Below the pieces are notes generated by a model. The model had not been told where the DNA came from and ran no database searches. It saw only the letters and a list, made by a program, of their open reading frames with translations. A DNA stretch of 64,000 nt. Origin: Acanthacorydalis orientalis. Taxonomy: Eukaryota; Arthropoda; Insecta; Megaloptera; Corydalidae. Location of the stretch: assembly GCA_034766995.1 (NCBI GenBank), contig CM068322.1, positions 5,793,589 to 5,857,588 on the forward strand, read 5' to 3'. The position numbers and the translations under genes are program-made. Shown here one piece after another: positions 23,817 through 34,680 of the stretch. The number at the start of each line of letters is the position of its first letter. Position 1 is the stretch's first letter.

Positions 23817-25095
23817 AGAGCTCCTGAGTAGTTACGCATGCCTATATTATTAGTGATATTCAGCACTGTTTATGTCTTCAGTTTGGTTGTAAAACGTGTT
23901 ATGTAAAGGTGTATAATTAATATTTGATAGTAAATTGTATATGAGAGATACCGGGAACTCCGATGTCAGTATTGGTTTAATTGTTTTTTTATTTTTTTGT
24001 ATTTACCGTTGAAAATGGCTAGAGAAATATATCGATTAGATAATCTATCAGATATTGAAGAGATTCAGCGAATGTTGATGAAGAAGATAATAGAGTCGAA
24101 TGCGAAAATGAAAGTGATTTAGAAGATGATGATTATGTGGAAGTTCGGTTAGAAGACTCGGATACCGAACAAAATATTTCTTTTGGAAAAAGTGAGGATG
24201 AATTAGACACGAATGAAGAGTATTTTCTTGGAAAGGACAGACGATCATAATGGAGGAAAAATCCAATAAGAAGACAATATTGAAGACAGTAGTAGAATAT
24301 TTTGTGTCAACTTCCGTTGGTTTAACCAAATGCAAAAAATGCCAAGACAGAACTTGAAATTTGGAATTATTTTATCACACATGATATTTTAGATTTGATG
24401 TTATTATATACAAATAAATATATCATTTATATTTCGAACCAGTATTCAAGAGAAAGGAATACTAAACGAATAGACAAAACAAACTTGAAAGTATTTTTAG
24501 GCCTCTTATATCTAGCTGGTTTATACTCGTATAGCAACAATAGGCGAAATTTGCATGATTTATGGGCTATAGATGGCAGTATGATTGAATTTTTTAGACT
24601 TACGATGTTTTTATGGAGATTTAGATTTATTCACAATTGTATCAGATTTGATGATAAACTCACTCACTTAAAACGCCTGAAAGCTGACAAATTAACAGCT
24701 GTGAGAGACATTTTCTAACAATTTGTAGAAAATTGTAAATTTTACTACTCTATGTGACAGAATGTAACAATAGACAAAATATTATCTGGGTTTAGAGGCA
24801 AATTTAAATCGAACTAGTGAAGATTCTGATTGATTAATACAATAATTCATGAATACATTTGTTTTGTTTTATTTTTTGATTATCCATGTTTGCGTTATTT
24901 TGTAACAAAAAATTTAATTCTTTATATTTCTTTGTGTAATAATTTATAGATTGTAACAGAAAATAAATAAACTATTATATTTGTAATGTTTTTTGAACTT
25001 TAATGGCATTTCAGCACATGTTAGTAATGAATGTATCTCTAGGATACACACGACGTAGGCTGCAATTTTTTCGACCGCGACCTCCGCAGGGCTAA
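23817..25095 (+). mobile_element. piggyBac-like element, internally deleted
   Basis: The element is recognised from its transposase remnant (24014-24825). Candidate ends are GCTCCTGAGTAGTTACG from about 23820 and, inverted, GCCCTGCGGAGGTCGCG ending about 25092. They align with one gap and are each preceded by TTA (TTAG), a plausible decayed TTAA site. A small palindrome (GTATC-TCTAG-GATAC) lies just inside the right end. The interior holds the first half of the transposase followed by about 250 non-coding bases. At about 1.28 kb the copy is roughly half a full piggyBac (2.3-2.5 kb). The transposase identity is solid; the exact ends are less so. Confidence 0.65.
24014..24825 (+). pseudogene. 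piggyBac-type transposase, N-terminal half
   Basis: An ATG opens MAREIYRLDNLSDIEE. A one-base shift near 24062 then gives an acidic run (DSANVDEEDNRVECENESD, later YVEVRLEDSDTEQ) typical of piggyBac N-termini. After several stops (24248-24340) the DDE_Tnp_1_7 core starts: TNLKVFLGLLYLAGLYSYSN, NRRNLHDLWAIDG, then LTMFLWRFRFIHNCIRFDDK and LKADKLTAVRDIF. Past a stop at 24716 come QFVENC and NVTIDKILSGFRGK, the block holding the first catalytic Asp (TIDE in the family; here TIDK, Asp kept and the next Glu changed). The rest, including the second and third Asp and the C-terminal Cys-rich domain, is missing, so the copy is dead. The corresponding enzyme performs cut-and-paste at TTAA. Confidence 0.85.
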
Positions 25096-26640
25096 AATAA
25101 TTGATTTTTCGAACAAAAAACATTAATAAAAACATTATGTAAGTTATTAAATATTATGAATTTGGTCTCTTAAACCTAGATTTCATTTTAAAGAGTTCAG
25201 TTTAACCGATTTAATGCATAACTTGTTAACATTGATTTTCTTAATCTCTCTCGCAGTGTAAGCGGCGAGTACTGAAACTCCTGATTCATGTTGTTGAAAT
25301 TATCTGTTTGTTTCGTGTGTTGGAGTTTTGGATACCTCTTCTGAAGCTTCAGGTAGTGGAGAATCAGAACGCCTGCAATAGCATCCTCTTACTGGCTTAT
25401 ACGTAACGGCTGAAGTCGGTCGAATCATTAACATCTTAAACAAGCATTTTGGATTGGAATTCAATATCAAATACCAAATGAACCATACATATTTTAATAA
25501 AATATGATTTTTACTTTAGACATTCACACTACGATTGTCTTGTGTTATTAGTTTTTTAAAAAAATGGAAATTTTAATGTGTAACGTGCGTCGTTCATGAC
25601 ATGAAAAAGTATTTTTATGGATTTTTATAAATCCATATTGACACTGACTTTTAATCACAAAAAAACGTATTTTTTAATAAGTAACCTATATATTTTTCTT
25701 TCCTGATTTGTTTTATTTCATTTCATACTTTTTCTGATCCATATTTTTCAATTCAAAATGTGCTTAACCCGGATATATCTCTGTTATGTAGAACGGGATT
25801 TATCTCTGATAATATAAAAATATTATTCTTACTATAAAGTCATACAGTCTTACTATAAAGTCAGTTTTTTAAGAAATAAGAGAAAATCTAACGATTTATT
25901 TTTTATTTATTTTTTCGCAATCTTTTAGATTTAAGAATGTGACTAAAAGTGTTTTTGTTGATATTTTTTATTAAAATTATTTAATATATTTATAGCATAT
26001 ATTAATCTCATCATTCCAAACTGTTAAAAAATATTTAACTATATACGACGGTAAAAAAATCATTTCGATCACTAAATTAATTAATTTACTTTTTATTTTT
26101 TATACATAAAAATAACATTTCTCGGATTCATGTACTTAAGGTAATGTAATATAAATTATTATTCTCTAATGAAAATATGCAAAAGAGATTTTTACGCTTC
26201 TTTAAGCTGTTTTCCTCATGGAATTAAGTTTTCTTTAATCTTTCTTGTATTTAGGTTTTATTTAATGGTATTATATACATTTGGGATTAATTAAATTATA
26301 TGTATATACATATATCTGTTAAAGGAATTTGTTATAATATTTTTAGTCATTATTTTATTAGTAACACATTTTTCCTTAACTTGACAAGACATTTTTAAAG
26401 ATATGTAAATATAATTAAAGATAATATTATATGTTAGCTTTAATAATGAGTCTCACATAAAAGAATGCTCCTGAAAATAATTTTAGACCAAATATTGAAT
26501 TGAAAGTTTGATTATTTTTAAAGTGTTGTAATATTCGGTTGTATTACGAATTATTATAGTTAAAATAAACCACATCGATAAAAATTAATTTATCTCCACA
26601 TATGTGTCGACTCGTGGTTGAATCTCTATTACAGATACAC
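25096..26640. other. AT-rich sequence, no gene seen
   Basis: The portion at 25240-25440 is less AT-biased and begins with a splice-acceptor-like CTCTCTCGCAG at about 25246, but no frame could be recognised. The remainder is AT-rich with nothing identifiable. Confidence 0.4.
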
Positions 26641-27800
26641 AGCCGCTAAAATGATTTCACTTCCTAAAATTTTTAACTACAGATCTGTAAAACAACCCCA
26701 GTTCTAATTTTCCTTTTTCATTATATTTTGCTTTGACTTTAGTACACTTTTCAGATCTTTGAATAAGTTTACTTAAACCCTCATAAAATATTTTTTGTCT
26801 TTTGACCCAAATGAGCTGAAATTGCTGCCGTAACCTTTTCATAACTCCCAATTTTTTCCCAAGTAACTCTTTTTTCAAATTTGGAAATAAACCAATATCA
26901 CCATGGGCTATATTTGGAGTATACAGAGGGTGGTTATCAATTTCTAAACTGCAATTATGTATGGCAGCCATTACAACATTTTTCTTGTGAACGGGTGCGT
27001 TGTCTTGCAAGATCAATACGCTTTTTCCTAATTTTCCTCTCTTTTTTCCTTCCCTACTACCTTTAGTTGTTCTATTATAGTGGCGTAATATTCTCCACTT
27101 ATACTAACACCCTTAGCTTTGTAACCGATCAACAAGATACTTTCTGTATCCCTAAAAGCAGAACTTTCTGATCGACGGCGACACTTTAAACATTTTATAG
27201 GGATGTACCCCTTTATGTCACTGCCTGAACTCGTGTTTTGATTCAAAATCATATTTATGAACCTACATTTCGTCTCCAGTAATTATTTGGTACAAAATTT
27301 TATCGGAATTGTCTTTACAGAGATTCAAAAACTCTCAAAAATGCTTCAGCACGGTGTCGCATATGAAACAGTGTGAGCATTCTTGTTACCCACTTTTCGC
27401 TGACCTTTCACATCCCAAGATGTTCAAAACGTTTACAGCTGATACTCCAACCATGTCAAAAATTTGATTCTTCTTTTACAGGCATCATTCAAAATTAATT
27501 TCTCTACTTTTTTAACAATTTCCATCGAAGTTGCCTCAATGGATCTACCTGAATATGGGTCATTTTCTATCGGCTCTCTGCCTTACTTCAAGAGATCACG
27601 CCACTTGTAAATAATGGTTTTCTTAGGACAAGAGTCACCGTAAACTGATTTCATGTCTTCTATAATCATTTCAGGTGTTTTTCATCGGTTTGTGAAGAAC
27701 TTGATAACAGCACGAAACTCAAAGTTCTCCATTTTGGGGCCTTATTTCGATAACACATGCGTTTAAAGTGATAACTTGCACACTACTACTCAGAAAGATT
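26640..27800 (-). mobile_element. Mariner element, ends not resolved
   Basis: The span covers the pseudogene plus short flanks. I could not match terminal inverted repeats on the two sides by eye, so the limits are approximate. The flanks may have decayed, or the element may be truncated at one end. Confidence 0.5.
26657..27732 (-). pseudogene. Mariner (DD34D) transposase, nearly full-length pseudogene
   Basis: The minus-strand reading starts at an ATG (27732): MENFEFRAVIKFFTN, then KTPEMIIEDMKSVYGDSCPK and KTIIYKWRDLLK, the first HTH with its YxxW motif. Next come GREPIENDPYSGRSIEAT, KKVEKLILNDA and MVGVSAVNVLNIL, the second HTH. After a badly broken middle, 27252-27028 gives ESILLIGYKAKGVSISGEYY (family: GxxLIDYLxxGxTINGEYY). 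The last block, 27016-26657, has MILQDNAPVHKKNVVMA, carrying the second Asp, then HPLYTPNIAHGDIGLFPNLK, where the family's YSPDLAPxDYxLF is altered but the final catalytic Asp (HGD) remains. The ITGDEM stretch near 27280 keeps the first Asp. Length is about the expected 345 codons. Multiple stops and frameshifts inactivate it. Confidence 0.85.
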
Positions 27801-27907
27801 TGCAAATTAGTACATATACTGCTGAAGAAACCTACTTTTAAACGCGCAAGCGCAGGATCCTCCTACCTCGTCATCACGATCATTCCGTGAATATTTTAAT
27901 ATTTCTA

Positions 27908-27958
<51 letters not shown>
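27908..27958. repeat. Compound (TA)n(TG)n microsatellite
   Basis: About 22 bases of TA followed by about 28 bases of TG. Confidence 0.95.
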
Positions 27959-27959
<1 letters not shown>

Positions 27960-28579
27960 TATATTTAAATTATATATCTGTATTCTTACCATAAACAATA
28001 CATTTCTTCAAATATTTCTATAAATACATATTAAAACGAATTCAATTACAAAATATTAAAAAATAATTAATTTCTTCAATTCAAAGTTCTATTGTTTTTT
28101 TGTCATTTTCACAAATAACTTCTACTCAATTATCGTGTTAAAGTTAGACGCAGAAAAAATGATGTAAAATCAACCTATTAGTATGTTTTAACGACATAAC
28201 AGATATTTTTAACCACGTTTGAGCAACTCTAATGGCATTTTAAGCAAATCGCTAAAAAAACTGTTTTTAACAACTTTCACTTATAATACAAGTGATTAAC
28301 TGCTAGGACCATTTAGACAAAACTTATTTAAAAAATATTTTGAAATATTATTGTGTAGAGCATATATTATTAATTGTAATGAGTATAACGATTTTTAAAA
28401 TTTTTTGGTACATTCTATCACAAGAAACATTTCTTTTTAACATATGCACATGTCTTTTAAAATTATAAATAAGTATTGGATCAATAATTGATTCACGTAA
28501 AACATTGATGTGAATTCCATACGTCGGACGAACTCAAAATTGGTTTCCTTGTAATACGATGTCTATTTAAGGCACCTCC
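27960..28579. other. AT-rich sequence, no feature recognised
   Basis: No gene, transposon end or notable repeat seen. Confidence 0.5.
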
Positions 28580-28745
28580 GTCATTATCATTCAACTTAGG
28601 TACTTTCCAGAGAGATTAAGTTCACCCCCGATCCGACGCCACCGACGTCTACTTCGTCCCGTTTTACATTAACGTCCGTCGTCGCCATCAACTGTTAATT
28701 CAGAAAGGTTTTGTTTTAGTGTGCACGTTTCATGTGCCAGCATCG
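28580..28745. other. G+C-rich island, possible exon or regulatory element
   Basis: About 165 bases, much richer in G+C and in CpG than all the surrounding DNA (CCCCCGATCCGACGCCACCG, ACGTCCGTCGTCGCC). A 28-codon minus-strand frame starting with ATG near 28756 reads METTMLAHETCTLKQNLSEL and then TVDGDDGR before a stop. CpG-rich short islands in AT-rich insect genomes are often first exons or promoters, but no TATA, initiator or protein family could be fixed here. Confidence 0.3.
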
Positions 28746-31285
28746 TTGTCTCCATTTTCCACTCTTTCTTTTTCTCATAATAATTCTTATTATTATTATA
28801 ATTTCGTGCCGTTATAACAAACTTTGTTGGTGTCTGGAAAGAGTTATAAATGTGTTTGTATACTTTTTCTTCATTTGTGTGAATATCCTTTAGTGTGAAT
28901 TGTACAATAAGAAATTTTAATTAAAAATCTCTGTTCAACCATTCTATTTGTTTACTCGGCAGATGTCGTTTATTAAGTGAGAATGTATACGGCTTAGTTG
29001 AAAAATTAGTCACCCTTTCTATTTTTTAGTTTCATTAAAATAATAAATTGTTTCGAAAGATTGAATATAACCTTAACAAAATATTTATTTAAATTACTGA
29101 ATTGTTACAATTGTAGTACATTATTCTATTTTTTAACAGTAATTTTAGAAAAAATGTTATTATTTTGCATTATTTAATGTTTTTTCTTCGAAATGACAAA
29201 TACTTTAAAAACAGTAAACAAGTTTTGTTCTGGAATACAAAAAAGTATCCCATTTTTCAAAAATAAAGTTTTAGCTTAAAATTTTTTACTATTTATAAAA
29301 ATAGTGATTTTTCATTTTTTCTCTGTTCGCTAAAAACGTTACAGATAAAAAAAAAACAAAATAATTGTCACAGTATGGTTACATCGATGAAAATTAGTTA
29401 TCTTAATTAGATTTATTTAAACGTATTTACTTATATAACGATGTAATTTTAACAAACATAATTTTTTTATTATTAAGAAAGAGACTAATGGATCTCATTT
29501 CTAAAATTAAATAACTTGTACGCGCTTACAACTTTTTTAGAATTATATATCAAAATTCATCATCAACTAATTTTAGATAACATGTCGGGAGTACTAATAA
29601 ATAAACATGAAGTATACAATCAAATGAATGTTATTATTTTTCTTAGCACATTTTTATCCTAATTTTGTCTTTTACCGTAATTATTACCTTAACTATCGAG
29701 CGGGCAGCAAAACTCTTTTGTTGTTCGATATTTACTATTTATTGTGTTAGAAAGAACAAATGTACTCAAAAATATATTTATTTTTCCGGAAGTAAATTTT
29801 GTTACAATAATATAGTCTTATTCTGCCATGATCAGTTTTGGCACTTGAGCTTTTTTCTCTTATTTAGATGTTACTCAGATTCACAAACTAGAGAAGATGA
29901 TTCAAAAGCTAAAACCGGACACTATCTACCAATTCAAAAATAAATTTGATATTGGCTAGAAAACAAATTCGTCTGGTTTGCACATCTTCAGAATTTATAA
30001 CCAAAATGAATCGAGCATAAAAATACTATTTTAAATTGGAAACGCTGTTTATTTGAAGTTTAATGTTTAATTAGGCGTAAATTTTAAAAAAATGTGCGTG
30101 GAACTCTCTCGCGTTCGAAAGGATACTTCTTATCAACATTTTTTAAATATCAAAACTGTTATTTTTTCTTAATGTGAATAAGTTTTAGGATATTAAGATT
30201 ACGTGATGGTAATGCGGTGTTTAAATTGAGCAAACATAACTTAATTAAATTGAGTATTTTAATTTTTATTCATCAGTGTCCATCGATTCATATTGCTGAA
30301 GGAAGCGTTTCACTTTTCATCTTACTTGAGCAAATTTAGGCTACCGTGGCTATAGAAGTTTCACTTCAATCATCAACATTATATTTCATCAACATTAAAC
30401 ATATAACTGTACATATAATGAATCATATAAAATTACTCTAATACAACTGACTTAAAATTTGCTAAGGAAAACAATAAGCATAAATTGTGAAAATTTCAAT
30501 ATAAAGGCAGTTAAACCAATAGATCTACATTATGTAAGCAATTTATGCGCTGTTATTTTCCATATTTACATTAGTATTCATAAGAAAATATTTTTTATTT
30601 CTTACTTACAGTATCTTTCATTTCTTCTTTTATTAATATCTGTAAAAAAAAAAAATGCTTGTCACATTTTATTGAAACATTTCTATATGTAAAAATCATG
30701 ACAGAAATACATATTAATAATGCTAGTTCCTAAAAGAATGATCTATTTCCAAAAAATAAAAATTCATCTAAATGTGTACGCGAGACGTATGACTTTAAAC
30801 AATAAAATGTATACAAATTTCAAATATTCGAAAACATCATAATAAGTCAAAAAAGTAAAATTAGAAGAAAAAACTTACAACAATCGATGATGGAACGCGT
30901 ATGAGACGAAAAGAAAAATATATAGATACGCAGTCCATTTGGACATCTTATAGAAACCTTTTGGGACTATATATTTACGGTTCGAGTACCGCTCCCGTTA
31001 CTCTGCATGAACTTTGCTATATAATATGAGATAGAGCAGACCTTTAAAATTTTATTTTATTTTTTTTCCTTTTTTTACATCACTTCACCTTTTGGCTATA
31101 CCATAATGCTACTCGTTTTCATAACAATGTCATCAAAATATACATAGTTTGAAGAAGTGAATTAGATTTATTTATATGTTTACCTTTTCAACGTATTTCA
31201 ACTATGTATACTATATATACTACTATATATAATATTTCAAAGTATGTTTTTTCATTGTTTTTACTTTAATACTAAAAAAATTGGA

Positions 31286-31323
<38 letters not shown>

Positions 31324-31817
31324 ATGTATGTATATGTAATGTATAAATTCAAGGAATAAATTCTTCAAAGAATTTACTTTTATTAAAAGTATCTTAGTAG
31401 AAAAACAATAGAGTTATATATTGAATTTCTGGTTGCATATTTTTTGTTTATAAAATTCAACGTTTTCTTGATTTTATTACATAAAATCAAGAAAAAATAA
31501 TATCGTTAAGATGTATACTATTTCAAAACAGAAAAATATACATGCAGTATAATAGCATTTCTTTGATTCAATCAAATCATGTGACGCCTATTGTACTATT
31601 TTCCTCTAGTTGTATCCTAAGATTCAGACCGTAATTATCGTCTATAAAAATTCAATCATAGTATTCGGAATATATTTTATTGTTACACCAATGAAAAGAA
31701 TATGTTCATAAATATGAATTAAGATCAACAATTTAGGAGGTATAGAGTGGGAAATCATTTTTGTTAAAATATGTAATAATTTATAATCTACAAATCGTTT
31801 CGGAATCAGAAAAGAAG
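28746..31817. other. AT-rich sequence, no confident gene
   Basis: Contains a possible exon at 29864-29960 (see findings), a slightly G+C-richer patch at 30890-31030 and a TA/TG tract at 31289-31336. The frames at 29665-29943 and 30459-30692 are not recognised. Confidence 0.4.
31289..31336. repeat. Compound (TA)n/TATG microsatellite
   Basis: About 31 bases of TA followed by TGTATGTATGTATATG. Confidence 0.95.
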
Positions 31818-31897
31818 GCTTCTAACTTCTACTTCAGTTTCGACTCAGACTTCATCTTCTAATTCCGACTCCTGACTCTGATTCCGACTATTGTATT
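31815..31897. repeat. Degenerate minisatellite-like repeat
   Basis: Variants of a TTCCGACTC/TTTCGACTC/TCTAACTTC unit recur several times in about 80 bases (for example TTCGACTCAGACTTC, ATTCCGACTCCTGACTC and TGATTCCGACT). On the minus strand one frame gives a short SESESGVGIRR. No gene assignment. Confidence 0.5.
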
Positions 31898-32415
31898 AAC
31901 TAAAGTGTGTTTTATTTGTTTTCGATTTATAAAATCAGAGAAATAAATATAAAATGGTAGCATTCAATTGAAATGAAATCGAATTCGTATATACTGATTG
32001 TGTTCACCTATTTTATTTTTAAAGATCTATAATGTCTTTCTATTTCTACATAATCTCACTATTAATTGTGACAAATAAAGTATATTTTAATTATTTTGTA
32101 AGTGGAGTAGGGACAAAAGATTAATTCTCATTTGTTGACTTCCTCTATGTTATATATATATATATATACATATAAATTACTATTGGATATAGATACATTA
32201 TGTTATACAATGCTAAGAGAAATGAAATTCTATGTGGATTATATACTTATATAACAATAATAAAATATAGAAGATAATAAAATGATTAAATTCCTTCTGT
32301 AGATTTTATTTTAAGTGCAAACATTTTATGTAAAATGAGAAAAATAATTTAATCTCTAAAATATATTATTTAATATGAGTGTATATGATCTTAAGTAATT
32401 TATTATTTAAGATAT
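31898..32415. other. AT-rich sequence with short TA tract
   Basis: Contains only the (TA)n tract at about 32151-32174. Confidence 0.5.
32151..32174. repeat. (TA)n microsatellite, short
   Basis: TA run of about 24 bases with one C. Confidence 0.9.
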
Positions 32416-32491
32416 AAGATCGGTAAGAAAATAATTGCATTTTTTCATGAACTTGAAGATCATAAACCGCAATTATTTTCCTACAGATCTA
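32416..32491 (+). mobile_element. Minimal mariner derivative, copy F (ends only)
   Basis: About 75 bases made of almost nothing but the two ends of the mariner family described at 18247: GGTAAGAAAATAATTGCATT on the left, and ATGAACTTGAAGATCATAAA followed by CCGCAATTATTTTCCTAC on the right. The right part also keeps the family's subterminal stretch (ATGAATTTGAAGGTCATAAA in copy E). It lacks even the HTH region. Confidence 0.75.
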
Positions 32492-32784
32492 ATAATATAT
32501 GTTAATAGTTAAAAACGAATAAGTGTTAGTGAAGCGGTGAATACTTTTGTAATTTGTATTAAAAACATTTAGACTTCCCTGGATTTATTTAATATTTAAC
32601 ATTTCAGTACTGGATTCTTTTTTATGATAGGCTCTCATAAACTGAAAATAATTTTTAATTTTTTTTTTAGTAAGAACTAAAAAAAATTATGATAATTTTT
32701 AGTATATATTACTTATCATTTTACTTTTTTTTAAATGTTTCCTTAAAATATTTCACAGAAGGATTTCTTCTTCTACTATTATCA

Positions 32785-32834
<50 letters not shown>

Positions 32835-33004
32835 ACAATAGTTTTTAGTGAAAATATTATTTATTTAATCTGTAACCAAAATTGTCTTTCATAACTGAAT
32901 TGTTTTTCATCACATATACAATAAATAAGTATCATCTTCAGAGCAGTAAGTTAAACAAAAATAAATTTTTCTGTACCTTAACACTCTTAAGATAATATAT
33001 CATC
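32492..33004. other. AT-rich sequence with TA tract
   Basis: Only the tract at 32788-32831 is recognisable. Confidence 0.5.
32788..32831. repeat. (TA)n microsatellite
   Basis: Uninterrupted TA run of about 44 bases. Confidence 0.95.
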
Positions 33005-33165
33005 CCCGAATTCGTACAAACAATAATCCAAAATGCTCACTAATCATTCATTGAATATTTTTGATCAAAACAATTTTTGTGGTTTATAGGGTAACAAAAT
33101 AATTAATTTGTGAAAGTGAATGAGAGCTACAGAGCCAGAACAATATTGTAACAAATATTTTCTTC
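33005..33165 (+). repeat. Dispersed repeat family R1, copy 4 (reference copy)
   Basis: One of the best copies of an unnamed family of about 150 bp. Ordered motifs: ATCATCCCCGAATTCGTACA, AACAATAATCCAAAATGC, TCACTAATCATTCATTGAAT, ATTTTTGATCAAAACAA, TTTTTGTGGTTTATAGGG, TAACAAAATAATTAATTTGT, GAAAGTGAATGAGAG and CAGAGCCAGAACAATATTGT. The same order recurs in at least nine other places on both strands. No terminal inverted repeats, poly-A tail or promoter boxes are evident, so class (SINE, MITE or 3' end of a LINE) is undecided. Confidence 0.7.
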
Positions 33166-33933
33166 ACACATATTTGGATTTGTGTTTATGAATTCGTTAG
33201 ATATATGAAATTTTAAAATCTTTTAAATTATTTCTGAATCAGTAATCAAGTTGCAAAATCTTTCGACAGAATTATTGAACAATTTTTTAAGAAAATTCTT
33301 TGTATCTTTTGTATGAAAATAAGAGCTTCCTTTGATTTATTTAATATCTTTAATCTTTAACTTTGCTCAGTATATAATGTTGACACAGATATTGTTCATG
33401 AATTTTCACAAATGATTTCTCTGTACCTTTGTGCTTTGAAAACGCTGGTATCTCTTTTGAAATACTTTTGAAATATTCAAAAATTACCGATAGTAAATTA
33501 AAATATATTTTTGCAGTTTATGCAGGAATGAACAATCTGTTTACTGTACAGTGTCATATTTATTAAAAAATAACCGTAATTTTAATTCAAATACTGGAAG
33601 TTATTTACAAATTTATTTATAGATGCTTCACTTACTTATTTATTATTATTTTTAAGATAAGTAGTTATATATTTATAATTATATTGACATGAAGATTTGA
33701 ATCATGTACAGAACAAAAAATCATACTTCCACATAATATTTCGATATAGAAAAACATATTGCTTTTTAAAAATGAGAGAATCTAAACACGTGAGTAAATA
33801 ATATTTAATAATTTGTGTCAATAACGATATTTGATGTTATTTCTTAATTTATATCTTATTGACCTCTGCTCTGATTTGCATGATTTTAAATTATTTTTAT
33901 CACTTTTTATTTCCTTTACCACAATTTACGCAT

Positions 33934-33955
33934 CACACACACACGCACACATATA

Positions 33956-34002
<47 letters not shown>
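33934..34002. repeat. Compound (CA)n(TA)n microsatellite
   Basis: A short CACACACACGCACAC run is followed by about 50 bases of TA. Confidence 0.95.
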
Positions 34003-34339
34003 TAACAAATTTGAAAAATTAAAATTCATTTCATTACGGTAAAAACAAAAAATATCATTTATAAATTCCATTATTGTTTCTGTAATAATTTTTTATATAA
34101 AAGCCATTTCTCGAACGTTACAAAAACTTACAAAGAACATTAATGAAAGAATAATGGAATCAATTAAAAGTCAAAAGTGAAGCATTGTATATGATAGATA
34201 GTGAAAATTGAACGAAAGGCTGAAATAAAAGACTCCATTGTACATAAAACATATCAGATTACAATCGATCTTCACGAACGTCAAATAAAATACAACCTGA
34301 AAGTGTGGCTCTGACACAACTGATATCGTCGAAAAGATG

Positions 34340-34342
<3 letters not shown>

Positions 34343-34423
<81 letters not shown>
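34343..34423. repeat. (TA)n microsatellite
   Basis: About 80 bases of TA with two C interruptions. Confidence 0.95.
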
Positions 34424-34425
<2 letters not shown>

Positions 34426-34514
34426 GTACGTGTCTGTATAGAAGAGATTGTGTCTGTATGCCATAGTCAATATTCTTGATACAAGTATGTACAGAGTGTA
34501 TTATCTCAGCTTTT

Positions 34515-34680
34515 TGTGTAGCTCAGCGCTCTGAAAATGACAGCATAAACAACAATCAAAAATGATCAATAATCATTTACTAAATATTTTTTGTAGTTTG
34601 GTGAATGAACAAACAATTCATTTGTGATACCAAATTGAACTAGAGTGCCAGAAGTCTATTGTGACGTAAATCTATTTTAT
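34515..34680 (+). repeat. Dispersed repeat family R1, copy 5
   Basis: Contains AACAATCAAAAATGATCAAT, AATCATTTACTAAATATTTT, TTGTAGTTTGGTGAATGAAC, AAACAATTCATTTGTGAT and GAGTGCCAGAAGTCTATTGT. It gives the clearest 5' core and 3' box of the family. Confidence 0.7.

Larger units (their letters stand above)
33166..34514. other. AT-rich sequence with two TA tracts
   Basis: No gene recognised. Frames through the TA tracts (33831-34022 and 34171-34470) are artefacts. Confidence 0.5.

Noticed and set aside
24048..24335. 95-codon minus-strand frame
   Set aside because: Antisense shadow of the acidic N-terminus of the piggyBac-like transposase.
29665..29943. 92-codon frame as a whole gene
   Set aside because: It has no ATG at its start (the first codon is TTG) and no recognisable domain. 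Only the 3' part, in another frame after the acceptor, was kept as a possible exon.
30979..30990. GGTTCGAGTACC, similar to a tRNA gene B box
   Set aside because: The spacing and flanking sequence do not allow an acceptor stem, anticodon arm or D arm. No A box lies at the right distance.
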